Shown: positions 22,479-36,585, counted from the stretch's first letter. The stretch: 64,000 nt of DNA from Plantago major (GCA_026545765.1 CM048839.1:6621835-6685834); one strand, 5' to 3'. The notes: generated from the letters alone by a model not told the origin. Numbers and translations are program-made.

Positions 22479-22559
22479 CAAGCAAACAGATAAAGAACAT
22501 AAGCAAATAGTCTTCGTAGCATCGAGGATCTTGGGTTCTACTACTCATCTCCTTCCTCA

Positions 22560-23051
22560 TCCTCGTCTTCCTCATCCTTGTCTTCATCCTCTTCCTCGTC
22601 CTCGTCCCCGTCTTCCTCATCCTCCTTGTCCTTGTCTTACTTCTCTTCCTCGTCTTCTTCCTCTTCCTCGACTTCTTCCTCATCCTTCTCGTCCCCATCT
22701 TCCTCCTTTTTCTCCACTTCGACTCCATTAAATGTGCATAAGCTTTCAATACACTCTCTGGTTTTATCATCAGAAGCGTTAGGGCCAACAGTACATTTAA
22801 ATTTCAAACTTCGAAATTCACTACGTGCGTCCAACATCATTTCGGCGTCTTCTACTGTCGTTGCAACGAATTTTTAAATGCGGAACTTGCCGCAAGGGAA
22901 TCTCGGGCACTATGCATGACCCTTCGATGTGCTCAAGTGAGCTCGTCTTTTGCATCAGATACCTCGCCGTTTGATGCATCGTAGGAAATAGTTGGCCCGG
23001 ACATATGTGCCTGAACCGGCGGGCCGGGTTGGGCTCGCCAATATTCTCCAA
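22560..23051 (-). pseudogene. Unrecognised decayed gene with Asp/Glu-rich tail
   Basis: On the minus strand a reading frame at 22840-22637 runs 'MMLDARSEFRSLKF' and 'NASDDKTRECIESLC' into an acidic tail of E, D and K. Upstream (23051-22870), 'SGPTISYDASNG' and related text are seen in other frames. I do not recognise the family. A 65-bp piece (22830-22895) recurs at 24228-24292, so the locus has been partly duplicated. The CTTCCTC-rich run (22555-22715) is low-complexity DNA in all other frames. Confidence 0.35.
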
Positions 23052-23375
23052 GGCCCTCTTGGAATCAAAGTACTATCGAATTTACATGCAGCTGCAACAA
23101 ATTAACTGGAACAACATTAGCATGCAGATCTCATGTACGTGAAACATAACAGCATTAGCATAATAAATAGTAGCAACTTATAGTATTGATTTTGATGTTT
23201 GTAGTACATTCTGTTATTTTCAATCAAATTCAATCGAATCGAATTGTAGTATAAAATATAACTCAAGTTAGAATCGAATGAGTTTTGAATGAAGCCAAAC
23301 AATATAAGTAGTCGTTCATAGTCAAATGGAATGAAATCTTCTTATACATAATAGCATTAGCATGCAGATCTCATG

Positions 23376-23954
23376 CAGTGGCGGATGTACATGGGGGCGA
23401 GTGGGGTCAGCTGACCCCCCTAAGCCTGGCCCAAGTACCTATATTAGTGTGTATAATTATTGTGCAATTTTTAATAAGATTAAACCATATAATATGTTGC
23501 AAGGAAAAAAGTAGTTAAGATGAGGGGTAAAAACGGAAAAAGAAAAGTTGATCCGCTAACTATCCTGATAATCTTCCCTTTTATAATAGTAATAGATCTA
23601 TATTTGCCAACTGCATCATCCATTCAATTGGTGATTCTGGTATTCTTTTTTTGATATTGGAATGAGTTATAATCCCTTTAGCACCTAAAACTTCGTACAT
23701 TAAGGTTAACACGTTGTGCGTAGTTTTAGATGAAATATTAAATTAAGTGATACAATAGTCCGTATGTCACTAATGTAGGTCTCTTTCGAGATTTTACGAT
23801 AACGAAGTTACATAACGTAGAAACGACCAAGCATGGGATTAGAATTTATTTATAATTAAAATTATTTTTATTGTCTTTTTTTTTTAATAACCAAGTACTA
23901 TTGAAAAAAATTACACTTCGACCCCTGTGAAAATCGTTCCTGGATTCGCCACTG
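23376..23954. mobile_element. hAT-type non-autonomous element with exact 8-bp TSD
   Basis: The ends CAGTGGCGGATGTAC and GGATTCGCCACTG are inverted repeats of each other (CAGTGGCG). The 8-bp word ATCTCATG flanks both sides exactly (23368-23375 and 23955-23962). The element is 579 bp. Its inside is AT-rich with no transposase. The words 'GGGGCGAGTGGGGTCAGCTG' and 'TTCGACCCCTGTG' are typical sub-terminal repeats. Confidence 0.9.
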
Positions 23955-23962
23955 ATCTCATG

Positions 23963-26429
23963 GTAAGTATTGATTTTGATGTACGCATACGTTTGGAGGT
24001 TACAATATTCAACCAAAATACGTATTTAATACGCGTACGGACGAATACGATGGGAATATGTACGTATCTTTTAATTTAATTATTATTATAATTTTAATAT
24101 TTTCCTTTTTGTTTAAATAAGTACGGCGAGTCGGTATGCGTCTAATTTATCTCCTCTCTGTTGTCTGGCGCATTGATACAATTTTCTCTTTTTGGTTTCT
24201 GGTGTCGTACTCCGTCTTCGATAAACATCATTTCGACGTCTTCTACTGTCGTTACAACGAATTTATAAATGCGTAACTTGCCACAAGGGGAATGTGAGTA
24301 ACTTGCCACCCCCAAATTTATTTTTTTCTTTCGGACTAATTTCTCTAGGTCCCCCTAATAAATTTTCAAATAACACTTTGTTCCCTCTGATTCTAACAAT
24401 AACACCACAGGACAGATTTAACAAATCAATTACATAACAGGCCAAAAGTCAAGTTGCTGCCAAACACATCCTTAATTTAAACTTCTAAACATTTTACATT
24501 TTTATCATTAATTTTTATTTTATTATAAAATTGATCCAAACAATTTGTATTTACTCGCTATAACTATTTTTCTATTTTCAAACTTACCAACAAAAATTAC
24601 AAATAACCCTCTTAAAAAATTTAATAAATATTTTAAATATAAAAGTTCATTATGAAATAACAAAAAATTACAAAACAATATGAAAAAGATAGAAACAAAT
24701 CCATATTTTCATGCTCCATGAAAATAGCTTATATGGATACTGACTTGGAGCTTTCTCGTGTGAAAAAAATATAAAAGAAAATGAAAAAATAAAGAAAATT
24801 GTAATATACAAATTTATTTGTTAATAATTTTAAGATTTTTTTATAAGTTTTTGTTATTTCTTACTTCCTTCCCCCATGGGACAAGGTTACCACTTATTTT
24901 TAGGTCGATATAATAAGCACCAATTACTTTTTTAATAAAATAATGTAGTAGTTAATTTGTACTATATTGGAAATTATTGCTAAAAGTATTACTATTTTAT
25001 TCCATTAGGTTAGTATTGATTAGAAAAAAGTTTGAATGATCATATTAGACAAGTGATGCTTGTTGTGATTTTGTATAGATATCTTAGAGTGATGTTTGTA
25101 TTTGTATAGTCTGGATCGGCTCTGCTTTGACATTGTTTGAAAATGGGAAAGGTATGCTATTTCTTTTTAAAAAAAAATGTATTTTTTTTTTTTGAAGTTA
25201 TGAATATTTTATATAACATGGTGGAAGAAAGATTTGTAAAATGGAAGCGGGAACCTTTTCTTGAGAGATCAAAAAGAGCTAAACGACAATCATGTTTCAG
25301 GACTGAGTAAGTATCTTTTAATATTTTTGTTATTTTTTGGAAGATATATTTGAAATATCATTTTATTTCATTTTTGTAAATAATTTTATATTTTTAGAAC
25401 TAGTTTAAAATTTAGATTTTTTATTTAATTTATTTTAGTTTTAACGTTTAATAATTAATTTGAAAATGTGAAAGGGAAGAGAAGGAAACTAAAAAATGTG
25501 ACGGTTAAAAAAATAAGGCCACGTTTGGAAAGCAAGTTTTGAAAATAGAAAATGGATCAATATGTTATTGTTGAAATCACGAGGACGAAAGTGTTATTAG
25601 GTGGATCTGGAGCTATTTTCCCTTTTCTTTATTACTATATGTATATTTTTGAAAATTTTACGTTCCGTCACCTCTAAATTTTTTAGTTAGTACATTTAGT
25701 TTTTTTTTTTAAGAATAAGTTAGTACTTTAGTTAGTCGGCTTTATAATTAAATAAGTTGAGAAAATTTATAAATTTTGATAAATTTAACGTAAGTCTTCT
25801 GAGTGACGGTTTATGGAGGGACTAAAAGAGACGGACAAACATTACAGTTATATCAAAAAACATTAAAGAGGTTTTACTAATAAGGATAGTGGGGTATAAA
25901 ACTTTCCAAACTAAGAAGCAGAAGTTGAGTTTGGGGCAGACTAGATTGAAAAGTTGAAGTTGAAAGTTGAGTTCGGGACGGAGGGAGGGAGTATATGAGA
26001 ATCCTATATTCCTTTCTTATATATTAGCGAAGTGTTTGGAGTGGCTACTCATCGTATTGATACTAATGTGATATGTTGATATAGAAAGTAAATGATAGTC
26101 GTGGTGCGTTATTATTGTTGGATAATAGTCGCAAATATGGAACTCTTCTAAGACAATCCGATCGGAACACAATGTTTTTTGGATAAAGTGTTTTAAATCG
26201 TTATAAATTCCACGTTTGCTTCATCTCACTGAGCTAAAATATTGACAATTTTCGATACTTTTCATTGTGAGTATCATTTATATATGAAAAAGTAAAAACC
26301 TTTGAGATGAGATTGTGGAGTTTCAACTTTTAGCTTCCAATGTTCAAATTTTATCCATCATAATTACAAACATCTTATTATTCAACAAAAATCACAACCA
26401 TAGTACAGAACAATACTGAATCTTGTTCT
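23963..26429. other. AT-rich intergenic region with transposon debris
   Basis: No gene is evident. It contains a partial duplicate of 22830-22895 at 24228-24292. The right arm of the long inverted repeat is at 25628-25865. A Stowaway-type right end, GGGACGGAGGGAGGGAG followed by TA, lies near 25975-25992 without a matching left end. The rest is poly-A/T-rich and unremarkable. Confidence 0.6.
25628..25865 (-). repeat. Right arm of a long inverted repeat
   Basis: This is the reverse complement of 22181-22422, about 3.2 kb away. A transcript spanning both arms could fold into long double-stranded RNA. The simpler reading is two copies of one transposon family in opposite orientation. Confidence 0.85.
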
Positions 26430-27627
<1,198 letters not shown>

Positions 27628-28940
27628 AGCTGCTGATTTGAAGAGTAAATGGTATTTTACAATATGGGATTGGTTTTGTGGGTTTTTTAGTAGTGAATTA
27701 AGGATCTTTTTGTTAGCCTTTCAGGTTAAGTAGAGACAGGTTATGTTATTTAATGTAAGTGTCCTAATGCAATGTATGATGCATGGAAATGCAGAAAGTG
27801 AGGTCAAGTTGGACTTTTGCATTGACCATTTTCTAATAGAATGGTACATATCTGTATATTATATCTTGATGACGACAAAGAAAACTTGGTGAAGTAATAC
27901 ATTGGACTCATTGGTCATTTGTAGTGGTGTTTAAACGGGTATAGCGGACTCGATTATTTCATTCCTCAAGTTTGGTTTAAGTTGTTATGAAGTCCAAACT
28001 CCGCTCGATTTGTTAACAAAAACAAACTATTTTTCGAGCTCGAGTCACGATAAGTAGGCTCGAACTCGGTTTATCCAGTTCAAGTTTTAGTCGAACTCGT
28101 TACCATAATATGCATATAAATATGAAAATGAAAATTTACCGAGCCTAATCGAGTCTAATCGAGTATGAACGAGCCGATTCGGCTCGATAATAAAACCGGC
28201 ACCAAGTCCAATTCGAGTTCGGCTCGAATACCTTATCGAACGAGTTGAGCCATTGATAAGTCTCCACTATGGTAAGTTGTAAGTTGTAACAGCACTGGTC
28301 ATTTGCAGCCAAGCAAAACTGAATCTTAAGAAAAACTATTGCAAGAAAGACAGTTTCTTTGACAAACAAAGTCTATCCTCTATCTGAATCATAAATGCCA
28401 AGAACACCCTTGAACTGTGATGGGTTTTTTTCACTACCAAAACATCTGATGACAGAAAAAGTTTTATGGAACAATCCCAGATTGAAATTTGGACCTGCAG
28501 AAAATGTGTATGAATGATGTAAAGTGACAAGCGAAGGCACGTAGGATAAAATCGGTACTTGAAACCGAACTTCACTCTCAAAAATCTCATCATTTTACTT
28601 GGTTTATACATCTGCATCTGATCATTCTGATGAATGGAAAAATGAATCAGTCTTGGCCTCTATAAAAATTGGAGATAAACACATAAAGGTGATTGCACAC
28701 TATTGTTCTTTATGACAGTTACGCGAGAACTCTGCAGTCATCTCATCTCGATCTAATATATCCTCAAAGAGAACGAATCAGAGCAATGAAGAACCGAATA
28801 TCAGCAAATCATCGCTGCATCCTCCATACGACCCTCACTGCACTAAGAACATCATTCATTCAAGCTAATATGCTACATGTAATATACAGTCGGAGTAACT
28901 CCATCAAACAGAGTTATCTTTTCTTGTGGATCACATCACA
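27628..28940. other. Intergenic, no gene recognised
   Basis: 27628-27720 is the leader and promoter side of the phytoglobin gene. About 27925-28250 is rich in 'CTCGAGTC/GAGCTCG' words (GAGCTCGAGTCACG, CGAACTCGGTTTAT), a diffuse repeat of the kind also present near 18200-18370. The remainder has only short shadow reading frames. The 3' end of the DUF547 gene follows. Confidence 0.5.
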
Positions 28941-31625
28941 TCATCTCACGAGTTCATTCGAGAGAAGGAACCTAAAGGTGAAGTTGTAGGGAACCCAATC
29001 GATTTTCTTCCATAATTTTCCTTGCTGAAAGTTCTTTCTTAAAGAATCGGGCATTGATAGCTCGATCATCTCTTCCATTCCCTGTGAAGATAAGCCCGTC
29101 TCTTTCACGAAATACTCTACATTCTTTGGTATGAGCAATCTTTGTTCTTTATGTAGCCTTGTGTTCATTTTAACGTAATCTTCCTTCGCCATTTCTAGCT
29201 CCTGGAACACTTTCTGGGGTGTATAAACACAGACCTGAAGAATATTAAACAGATCATTCTCGTTGAAACTTGAATAACATGAGATTTTCGTGTTTCGAGC
29301 AGAATATATGGTTTGTTTGCAGTTAAAGTAACAATGGCCTTACTGCTGGATCTGATTGGCATCCTGAACAAAGTGCAAAGCGCAGACGTGGCTCTGGGTG
29401 TTTTATCGCATATGCTTTTCGAGGGTCTCCAGCTTTAAACTTATCCTTGGAGGAGAACAATGATTGTAGCCACTATAGGCAAAAAGTAGTGTCATTAAGC
29501 CATGAAAGTTCATCAAAGTTGCAACAATATATTGCTAGTTAAGATTACGCAAAAATGCTTATTACCTGAGTTGGACGAGGCAATCGGCATCTCAAAATCG
29601 AAGTCTGTATAGTTTCTACGCTTATGGTATGTCCTCCAATGTTATATGCAGCCTGAAAGCAAAGTTGTGTCTGTAATTTGCTGTCGAGAAACATGACTAA
29701 TTATCATAACATGAGTGTTGGAGGTTGAACCTTTGAGATCATAGAGATCCTCTTCAAGTTTCCTCGGGGAATCCCATAAACCAAATAAGCCTGTCAAATA
29801 GGCCGTGCTCACGATTAGCTACATTTCATAAGGTAAGTCGATGATAGCTGAATCGATATTCAACAGCAAACGCTTACATGCATAACCAGTGAATTGTGAA
29901 CGTTAATCCAGAATGCTAATTTCTCTTCGTGCTTTAGTTTTCCAGGATCAAGCTGTGCTAATCTTGAAATGAGAAACCTGAAACAGCACTAACAACGTTA
30001 CATAAATGCTTCGTGGAATTTCTGCTCAATGGTAGAATTCAAAAGATATGTACCGATAATTGTCAAGCAGGTCCTTAACCGAATTAAGCATTTCGGTATC
30101 TCTAAAGATGCCTTGTATTTCAACCATCCCCAATGAAGATCCATTAAATCCCCTTTGTTCATCAGCACTGGAAGGATTAGTCAGCCATGAACTAAATGAT
30201 GAATTTCCCTCGCATTCTGGATAAACTTTAGTCGGTGAAACAGAACTGTCACTATGAGTATGCAGGGGAGGGTCAGAAAGATGACAATATATTGTTGAGA
30301 TGCATTTGATCATATCTTCAGACAGTCGATTGGGTGTATCCCAAACGTCGTCAGGGTAACTAGAACCGAGATACTCAGCCAAATTAGCACTTGAAGCCGC
30401 ATCGTGTGTCCTCTGGACATATGTGTGGGAAAACAACAAGCAACACATTAATTAGACCATGCTTTCATCTAATGAAACAGAACATTCTCTGTAGATTCGA
30501 AAAGTTATTTAAGAAAACTACCTCAAACATTGATAAAGGCAGCGAATGGTATGAGTCGACAGCTTCACCTAATACATCATAAGGAGGCGAAGATCTGAAG
30601 GAATAAGCCGAACGATGAGACAGTGACGATTGGCTTCTGAATATCCCACTATCAGCCAACGAATCCGGTCCAAAAATGTCGTTGCATCTCAATTCATCAC
30701 GAGGCATAAACGTGACAGAATCTTCGCGAACAGATGCTAGATTAGTTTTCGCAATGTCAGGGAATAACATCCCATTGTGAGTTTCAAAACTCGGGTTTTG
30801 CCTTTCCTCCAGTGTAGGCAACGTAGATAGCCTTTTCGTGAATGTTTTTCGGTACATTGAAAGAAGATACTTCTCCAAGTACACAACTTCCATCTCCAGT
30901 AGAGCTATCTCTTTAATGAGATTCTCAGTAGGCTGTACACATATAGAAAGCTAAATTCAACTGCTAAACACAACAAAGAGTTATTCTTTCTGATTACTAA
31001 AAGTGCTAAAATCCTAAAAGTAAGCCGATCCTGCTTCAAATAATCGGCTTTTTAGCTTATACTAAGCTGAATAAATGTTTCAAACCCTCTTGTTTTACCC
31101 TTCTACTACAGATAAGCAACAATAAGTATTTGTTGCAAAGAAGAACTAAGCTGAAAAAGATAGAAAAACTTTCAAGAAACAGAAATGCAGAACAAAAAAA
31201 GCACCTCAGAAAGTGACTTATAAGCAGGATCATCTACAAGAGGCTGGCACTTCATCGCCTTCTCTAACGCCGAACGAATAACTGTCTGGCCTTCTAATTC
31301 TTTCTGAAGCTGCAAAATCTGCATTTTTTGCCAAAGCATTGCCATTTCAACCATCTAAGTTACATCTCAAATACACAATCAAGAATTTAAGTTTCATTAG
31401 CCCAAAAGCTTCCAGTTTCTAAGCAAATAATGACATTTGTGCAGCAAACAAAACACCAGTTTTGTCATATTAGTCTAATTAGGAAGGTGAAAACAGCATA
31501 TAAGTACAAAAAGCAACAGAATCTTGAGAAAGAGATAAACAGAAACAGACATATATGATATATACCTCTTCTTTCAACTGACTTTGAGCTTCACTTGTAG
31601 CCAATTGTCTCTTCTTAGGCTCCAT
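28941..31625 (-). CDS. DUF547 protein with MIP1-type leucine zipper
   Basis: Nine exons: 31625-31566, 31354-31205, 30932-30522, 30412-30054, 29977-29878, 29790-29731, 29652-29566, 29472-29344 and 29234-28941. All have GT-AG borders, and they add to 549 codons plus stop. The N-terminal part (about residues 1-105) is a coiled coil: MEPKKRQLATSEAQSQLKEE, then MLWQKMQILQLQKELEGQ, ending ALLEMEVVYLEKYLLSMYRK. This is the zipper named after ternary-complex factor MIP1. A Ser-rich, poorly conserved linker follows. From about residue 325 the DUF547 domain reads LKHEEKLAFWINVHNSLVMH, AYLVYGIPRG, YNIGGHTISVE, PEPRLRFALCSGCQSDPA, and ends IDWVPYNFTFRFLLSNELVR. The biochemical role of DUF547 is unknown; zippers of this kind bind MADS-type partners in some plants. 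Standard length; nothing is broken. Confidence 0.9.
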
Positions 31626-34600
31626 GTTTTTCTGTTGAACCATAACTTGACAGAAACTAAGTAAAGTATGAAATTCTTACAGCAAAAAAGATTAATTTTT
31701 TTGAAGCAGCATCAAATGGAGTGATACAGATAAGAGACATTAATTCTAAGTGAAAGTGACAACTGAGTTTGCAGAAACAGAAGAGACAGTAGAAGGATCC
31801 ATGGACATAAATTTTGTTTTTGGGAGTTACAGATTACATGCAGGATCAAGAGAAGGACTACTCATATCATGATATAGGAGGAGAAAACAATGCAAGGAAT
31901 TTTTTATGAAGTTTTTTATTTAATAGTAGTACTATAAATCAAGAAAAAGTCTAGGGACTAGTGGACTATTATATAATCTTTGGATGTAATCTTGAAAGAA
32001 GTTGATTTAAATGGATAGGTTGAATTGTTTAGTTCAAGATTCTTGTTTCTTTTATGGTCTATATTGTACTCTTTATAATTAGATTTATACTTTTCTAAAT
32101 AAATATATATTTGAAAGTTAAAAAATTAAGGTTGTATTTAAAAAAAAAAAATTGGAATGACTTTTATACCTTTTGAATCTTTTATTTTTCCTTTGACCAA
32201 GTAAATTAAAAAATAAAACTTGGACCACGGAGGGAGTATGCCATATCAAGAGTTGAGTTCAGAATATGTATTGTTTTTATTGATAAATGAATATTGTTGT
32301 TCATTACGGAGTATTGAATGTGATTGTAATGAAATGAGTATAAACACCGATGTCATTGGCAAAATAGATTTATATTTAATAACAATAAACTTAGTTCCTG
32401 GTCGAAATCATACTAACGAACTAACTTGTGCTAAAAACAAAATCCATGGAGCAATTACAATGGAAAATGATTACTTGTAGCAAACATGTGAATCTACTTT
32501 TTGATCATGCAAAAATAAAAGTGAGGTTTAAAGTTATTGTTTTCATTAAATCACTAAAAGAAATTATAATTATGCCATTGCTTATAATTGCACACATGCG
32601 GACATGGGATATGACTAGAAAGTAAAAGGGTGACTGGGTGAGCAATTTTTATCTTTTCGGTTTGACAAGTCACCTATCTCACAAAGTCCATTCCACATGC
32701 CACCATTTTATTGGCTTCAGCCCATTTATGTAATGGTATTTGGTAATTTGCCTTTTTCTTGCATCAAAAGAAGCAAATTAGTTGGGTCCTTTTTTAGGTG
32801 GAAGTTGAAATTTGGGTCTTGTTTTGCTAGTACTACTATTAGGTAAAAGGGTTCATGACACGAAAGTATAAACAAATTGATATGTAGTCTCCATTGACAT
32901 AGACGGATACACAATCGTTTTAACAATGTTTTATGTTACATGTTCATGGTTATATTTTTTTTACACTATCATGTCGAGACACATTGGTCTTGCGGACAAA
33001 TTTAGTAGCACACATCTTGCACAAACTCAATTAAGTGCATGTCACAATCAAACCTTCATGCGCGCCAAATGCTACTCCTACTCAATCATGATGAATATGT
33101 AATGAATTTTACATGATGTTATAAGGTAGGTGTTGATGTATAACTTTACATGTTATAGTGGGGATTAGCATAGCTATTTGCCTCAAAAGAGCTGAAAGGG
33201 AGAAGGTCAAAATGGAAAGCAAAAAGGAGTTATTTCAACTGAGAATATGTGTAGTATATGACAGGTCCTTTTTATGCACTTGACAAATTGGCCTTATTCT
33301 TATCTTGTCAATAATAATGCACAAGCTATCTGTGGTACAAAATTAACACGACCAACATTTGTGAGTAACAGCTCACCTGAAAGTTTGATTAAAAGATGTG
33401 CAACTTTTGTATGGGATTGTGTGACATCAAATCTTGGAGTGTAAAGTATTATTGACAAGAACATTTTATTGGTATTCCAAGTTTTTCTAGGTTTATTGGT
33501 TAATTAGTTTTCAATTGAGATATGTGATGCAATTTGAAGTGAAATTTAAAGTTTGGGGGTGATGAAAAAGTAAAATATGCATCAGGTTTTACTAGCGAAA
33601 TGAATGTACAAAGTCATCACATTATTCTCAGAGTGGATTCAGGATTTAAAGTTCGGAATTCCAAAATATACATATAGTCTTTTTTTAATTTGTCAGATGT
33701 TTTACTATGGCTCTCCTGATTTCATCCCGGCTTATTCTTAAAATGTTCAAAATATTATTGACTAAAAGTGTGATTCGTACACAATCATGTCAATCCATGT
33801 GTGTTGTGATGACTATTAGTCACAATGTTTATGAAACATCCACTAATGTTGTTGACTTAAAAGTTAAAAATCTTGGACATTATTGAAGTGGGAGCTATTA
33901 GATTTAAGAAATTGATGCAGTTTTTGTCATTGCATGATGATTCAAACAAAAATAGCTTGTCTTTTTGGTTATTACCAATGTAAAACATGAAGTGGAGTCA
34001 TTAGTAACTATAATTAACAACAGTCTTCTAGTAAGTCAAGTTCCCGAAGAATCTTACAGACATCCGAGCAGACCAATTAAATACACATTTTGAGATAAGA
34101 CACCATTTATTTTCACGTCGATTGGTCACAAAAATTAATTAAGCTTAGGTTATTTCACTGTAACAAACTTCAAAGCATTCCACTTGATGGTTCTTGAAAA
34201 GCCAAACATCAATATTATTGTTTGATTGTCGCAATTAATGCTTCTTGTAAACCAATAATATAATTTAGGGATTAAAGGTTAATCACATTTGGCTATCAAG
34301 CAGGCCCTATGGCTTATGATATGGAGTAATTAAGGATCCTGTATCATCGAGTGCAGAGGCGAAATTAGGAGATAAGATATCAAAGAGGGAAAGAGAAGCT
34401 ATGCCCTTATGTTGAAGTTACGTTATGTACCACTATGTGCACCAAAACTAACTGGTAAAGTAGTTAATTTTGTTTTTTCTTTGAGAATCGTAAGGGGTGC
34501 CTCAGCTGAAAATTATACTATAACAAATTGCATGCCTGGCGAGTTTATGTGCAAGCTCGTCACTAGTTCTAGGTAATGGGTTAACATGAATAATCAAAAC

Positions 34601-36186
34601 AACTCATGGGACCCTAACAATTAGTTGGAACTTAGAACTAGTAACTTAACTAGTTTTAGTAAAATGGTTTAGTTAACTAAATGTGAACTAGTTGGTTTGC
34701 CGTATGAAGCGGACTTCTAACGGGGAGGGGCTCACACACCCCTCCTTATTCAGGTGAATCGAAGTGGTATTCTCTGGACCTTGGCTTTATTGTCCTAAAG
34801 CCTTCTCCGAAAATAAGACGGCTGGAAATTTTTTATCATTCCGATCTTATCTTACATGAAACTCTATGAATTAATAAGAGAGGAAATGGATAAATGCAAT
34901 AAAATTTAGCTGGCTTATTGTTTAATAATTTATCGAAACTACCTTGTCAAAATCAACTAGTTGATCATATGCCAACTAGTTCCATGTAATATGTAACAAA
35001 TTCTCTAACAAAATATTGATAGAAACTAATATAATCTACAAATTGACTAATAAGCCCGTACTAAACACAATACTAACAACAACTACTAACATTGTTCCAC
35101 TTCCACATTCATTGTGGCCTTAGACCAACAAAAAGGAATTCATGTTTTATCATAGCTTGGAACATTCAATAAGATATTCAAATGTTATAAAACCAGAGTG
35201 TCATTAAAGTCATTCCATAGGGTACTCATCCTGAAACTGAGACCAAGCATTATATAAATATCGTTATGTTATAAAATGAAATCTTGAAAAACTCAATAGT
35301 ATGTGTAATTAAAGAAAACAATTGTGATAGAATAGAATCTTATAGTCCTTGATTTTTGCACACCATGCAGACACACAAAATTTTCAAAGTGCTAAATTCA
35401 AGACCCCTCTGATAAATTATGAACTAGTAGAAGTATTAAAGAATAAGACACCATAGCGAACTTTCCAAAGACATTTTTAGCTATCAAAAGTCAAATGCCA
35501 CAAAACCTTTCTGCAAACAGCTTTGTTTAACATTAGCAACCCTGTTAAACGTTAACAATTCTTTTTTAGTGAAAATCGTGCTAGGTCTTATTAGATCGTG
35601 GAAGTGCTGAGGGAATCAGAAAGGAAAAGGGAATGAAGGGGTAAGATCCTTTTTACGAGCTTGTCTTGACTTAACGATTATTGAGGCTCGGACCTCTCAA
35701 GTTTGGTAGTTGGAGTGTATATCTATTTAATGGTGGTGAAGGGACCAACATATATAAAACTCGGAATCATGTTCTTTTATGACACGTGTCATGTACGGAT
35801 GGACTTAAGTGGGCTTGACCAAACATAATAGTCACTGGACTTGGGCCTTTCTCCAAAGGGATTACTAAACCTTCAACCTCGGATCATCTGGGTTCGAGCC
35901 GGACCCACAACATATAATCTGCACACCGTTTCACTTATTTGGCTAGTTTGTATCCGTATATGCCTTAGGTAGGCGTTCGGTTTGGCCCGGGCCAAACAAA
36001 AGTAGGGCTTTGTTATATTAACACATTTGAAGGTTTCATATGTAATTATCAAGCCATACATCCGTGTACCTAGTTATATATTCTAACGCATGGGTTAGAT
36101 CAAAAGACTGGTTAGGATAATAGTAAATCCATTACAGTTGGGCTTATACAAGAACATTTAGTTATACAAATTAGCATAAATGTAAA
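31626..36186. other. 4.5-kb AT-rich intergenic region
   Basis: No gene is recognised. 31626-31950 is the upstream side of the DUF547 gene. A lone Stowaway-like end (GGACCACGGAGGGAG followed by TA) sits near 32221-32236. Near 34353, CAGAGGCGAAATTAGG resembles a hAT terminus, but no partner end was found. Scattered frames of 60-90 codons are AT-rich with no known motif. Confidence 0.55.
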
Positions 36187-36259
36187 GTGGGGATAGCTCA
36201 GTTTGGAGAGCGTCAGACTGAAGATCTGAAGGTCACGTGTTCGATCCACGTTCACCGCA
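36187..36259 (+). tRNA. tRNA-Phe, anticodon GAA
   Basis: A 73-nt cloverleaf fits exactly. The acceptor stem is GTGGGGA against TCACCGC, with the G-A mismatch usual in plant tRNA-Phe and one G-T wobble. The D arm is AGCTCAGTTTGGAGAGC. The anticodon loop CTGAAGA contains GAA. The T arm ACGTG-TTCGATC-CACGT and discriminator A follow. Compared with the common plant gene, the T stem has a G-to-A and C-to-T pair of changes that keeps pairing. No intron. The internal box A (TAGCTCAGTTTGG) and box B (GTTCGATCC) promoters are intact. The downstream DNA is T-rich (AATTTTT at 36261), suitable for polymerase III termination. Confidence 0.93.
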
Positions 36260-36281
36260 TAATTTTTACAATTTTTTCTTT

Positions 36282-36585
36282 CATATCGCCACGAAACTAA
36301 GGAAGACATGACTACATAGTTACATGTTACATTTACTTTTGGACACATAAATAACACAAATTAGAGGGAGTGGTATATAATAATAAGACAGAACTAAATA
36401 ATTACATGTTACATTTAATAATTTTTTTTTCCATATCGCCACGAAACTGAGGAAGACATGATTACATGTTACATTTACTTTTGGACACATAAATAACTCA
36501 AATTGGAGAGAGTAGTCTATAATAATAAGACGGAACTAAATAATTACATGTTACATTTAATTAATTTTGGACGCATTAATAACAC
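36282..36585. repeat. Tandem repeat, 150-bp period, after the tRNA
   Basis: CATATCGCCACGAAACT starts at 36282 and again at 36432, followed in both by 'GAGGAAGACATGA' or 'AAGGAAGACATGA' and 'TTACTTTTGGACACATAAATA'. A partial third unit ('ACATTTAATTAATTTTGGACGCATTAATAAC') follows to about 36585. It is non-coding. Confidence 0.8.

Noticed and set aside
22351..22788. Long frames rich in Ser (+) and Arg/Lys (-) over the CTTCCTC run
   Set aside because: They are low-complexity translations of one CT-rich repeat; only the Asp/Glu frame has flanking non-repetitive protein text.
32220..32480. 86-codon frame after a Stowaway end
   Set aside because: AT-driven composition, no motif, and its start overlaps the transposon end.
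35880..35910. GGGTTCGAGCCGGACCC, like a tRNA T arm
   Set aside because: No D arm, anticodon arm or acceptor stem could be fitted around it.
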